Shown here: positions 63,409 through 64,000 of the stretch, piece by piece
Position numbering within the stretch: position 1 is the stretch's first letter
How the letters are laid out: every line of letters begins with the position of its first letter
From: Fulvivirgaceae bacterium JP3-4
Lineage (GTDB): Bacteria > Bacteroidota > Bacteroidia > Cytophagales > Cyclobacteriaceae
NCBI GenBank assembly: GCA_029309925.1
Contig: JARKND010000001.1
Span: forward strand, 2,046,001 to 2,110,000
Direction of reading: 5' to 3'
DNA: 64,000 nt
Program-made: the position numbers and the translations under genes
The notes under the pieces: model-generated
Told to the model about the DNA's origin: nothing
Database searches by the model: none
The model's input: the letters and a program-made list of their open reading frames with translations, nothing else

Positions 63409-64000
63409 CTATTGTTTTATGAAGTTGAAGGCTTTTGCCAGCTGATTTATGATAAGGCCGGCAAAGCTGAAGACGATAATGATCATCCAATCGAAAATAG
63501 TCAGACGGAAGAGGGACAAAGCCTCTCTGACCGGACCGATCTCATAGCACCCAATAAGGATAGCAACACAGATAAAAATTGAGTACCAGACATATCGGTT
63601 TCTGACCACTTCCGATCTGAATACGCTTGTGCCTTTGGAATTCATATTTAGCACGTGTAACAACTGGGAGCAGATTAGTGTAAAGAATAGGATGTTGTTG
63701 CATAGTTCTGGATTCCATCCCTCTTCTTTGTGAAAAAGAAAATGGCTTGACATTACAGCACCGAGGCTAGCTGCTGAGATTACGATCGAATAAAAGATCA
63801 CGGCAATCCAAAGCGGTTTTGTAATAATGGGTTCATCACTACTTTTCGGAGGTATCCTCATAATGTTCCGATTTCCAGGTGTCATGCCAAGCGCAAGGGC
63901 TGGCAGAACATCAGTGACGAGGTTGATGAACAGTATCTGTAGTGGGAAAAGTTGAAAATGAAGGTTGATAATTGCCGTGATTGCAATTGTGAATAACTCA
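63409..64000 (-). CDS. P-type cation ATPase, C-terminal part (cut by window edge)
   Basis: The open frame enters from the right edge. LQILFINLVTDVLPALALGMTPGN is the membrane helix 6 region of P2-type cation ATPases (Ca, Mg or broad range); at least four further helices follow. An apparent start at 63885 is internal. It is the first visible gene of the overlapping operon. Ion unknown since the catalytic part lies outside. Confidence 0.85.
   Translation of the reverse strand, partial: ELFTIAITAIINLHFQLFPLQILFINLVTDVLPALALGMTPGNRNIMRIPPKSSDEPIITKPLWIAVIFYSIVISAASLGAVMSSHFLFHKEEGWNPELCNNILFFTLICSQLLHVLNMNSKGTSVFRSEVVRNRYVWYSIFICVAILIGCYEIGPVREALSLFRLTIFDWMIIIVFSFAGLIINQLAKAFNFIKQ

Overview
The window looks like a piece of a Bacteroidota genome, probably a Cytophagia-like lineage with moderate GC. 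The evidence is a Bacteroidota-type conjugation operon (TraE to TraN), HYC_CC_PP, DUF2911 and double-DUF305 proteins, and a MerT-MerP fusion. No rRNA, tRNA or CRISPR array was seen. The species cannot be named from sequence alone.

Left part (1-13.1 kb): the end of an SMC/Rad50-like ATPase locus (ABC-3C type), then a 12-gene forward conjugation operon. It runs from a membrane protein through TraE (VirB2-like), TraF (VirB3-like), TraG (VirB4), three TraI/VirB5-like paralogues, TraJ, TraK, a TraL-position protein, TraM and TraN to a DUF3945-like protein, and closes with a terminator at about 13.07 kb. The operon's first Shine-Dalgarno sequence is buried in a 7-bp hairpin. Relaxase and coupling protein are not in the window.

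Accessory part (13.1-24.2 kb): a six-gene reverse-strand cassette with three different TIR-type proteins, a stand-alone SLOG-like protein, a small DWGKN-motif protein and a zinc-ribbon/membrane protein (Thoeris-like candidate defence). It is followed by an ArdC-like antirestriction gene, a sialidase-like exported protein, two unknown small genes, a stand-alone LigD-type DNA ligase, a large protein with a HEPN-like motif, a RadC-like gene and an APH(6)-like kinase. ardC and radC are each preceded by the same 65-bp core (62/65 identical). The core is enclosed in arms that differ in sequence between the copies but remain complementary.

Metal part (24.2-64 kb): an ArsR-controlled mercury-type operon (MerTP-thioredoxin, VOC, GDCCVxC), then a long and mostly reverse-strand copper/silver island. 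It holds a PQQ dehydrogenase-like protein with cytochrome c, DUF305 proteins and a four-helix Cys-rich copper store, a CPH-type P-ATPase with AraC regulator, a multicopper oxidase fused to a CopB-like barrel, and a Cus efflux operon with two adaptors, TolC, oxidase and DUF3347 proteins. A second overlapping operon joins a P-type ATPase, an SRPBCC fusion, an AMP-phosphorylase-like enzyme, a PRPP-synthetase-like enzyme and another RND pump. Both CusA-type pumps are encoded as two separate polypeptides split at the same cytoplasmic loop. Two nuclease-like proteins are scattered within the island.
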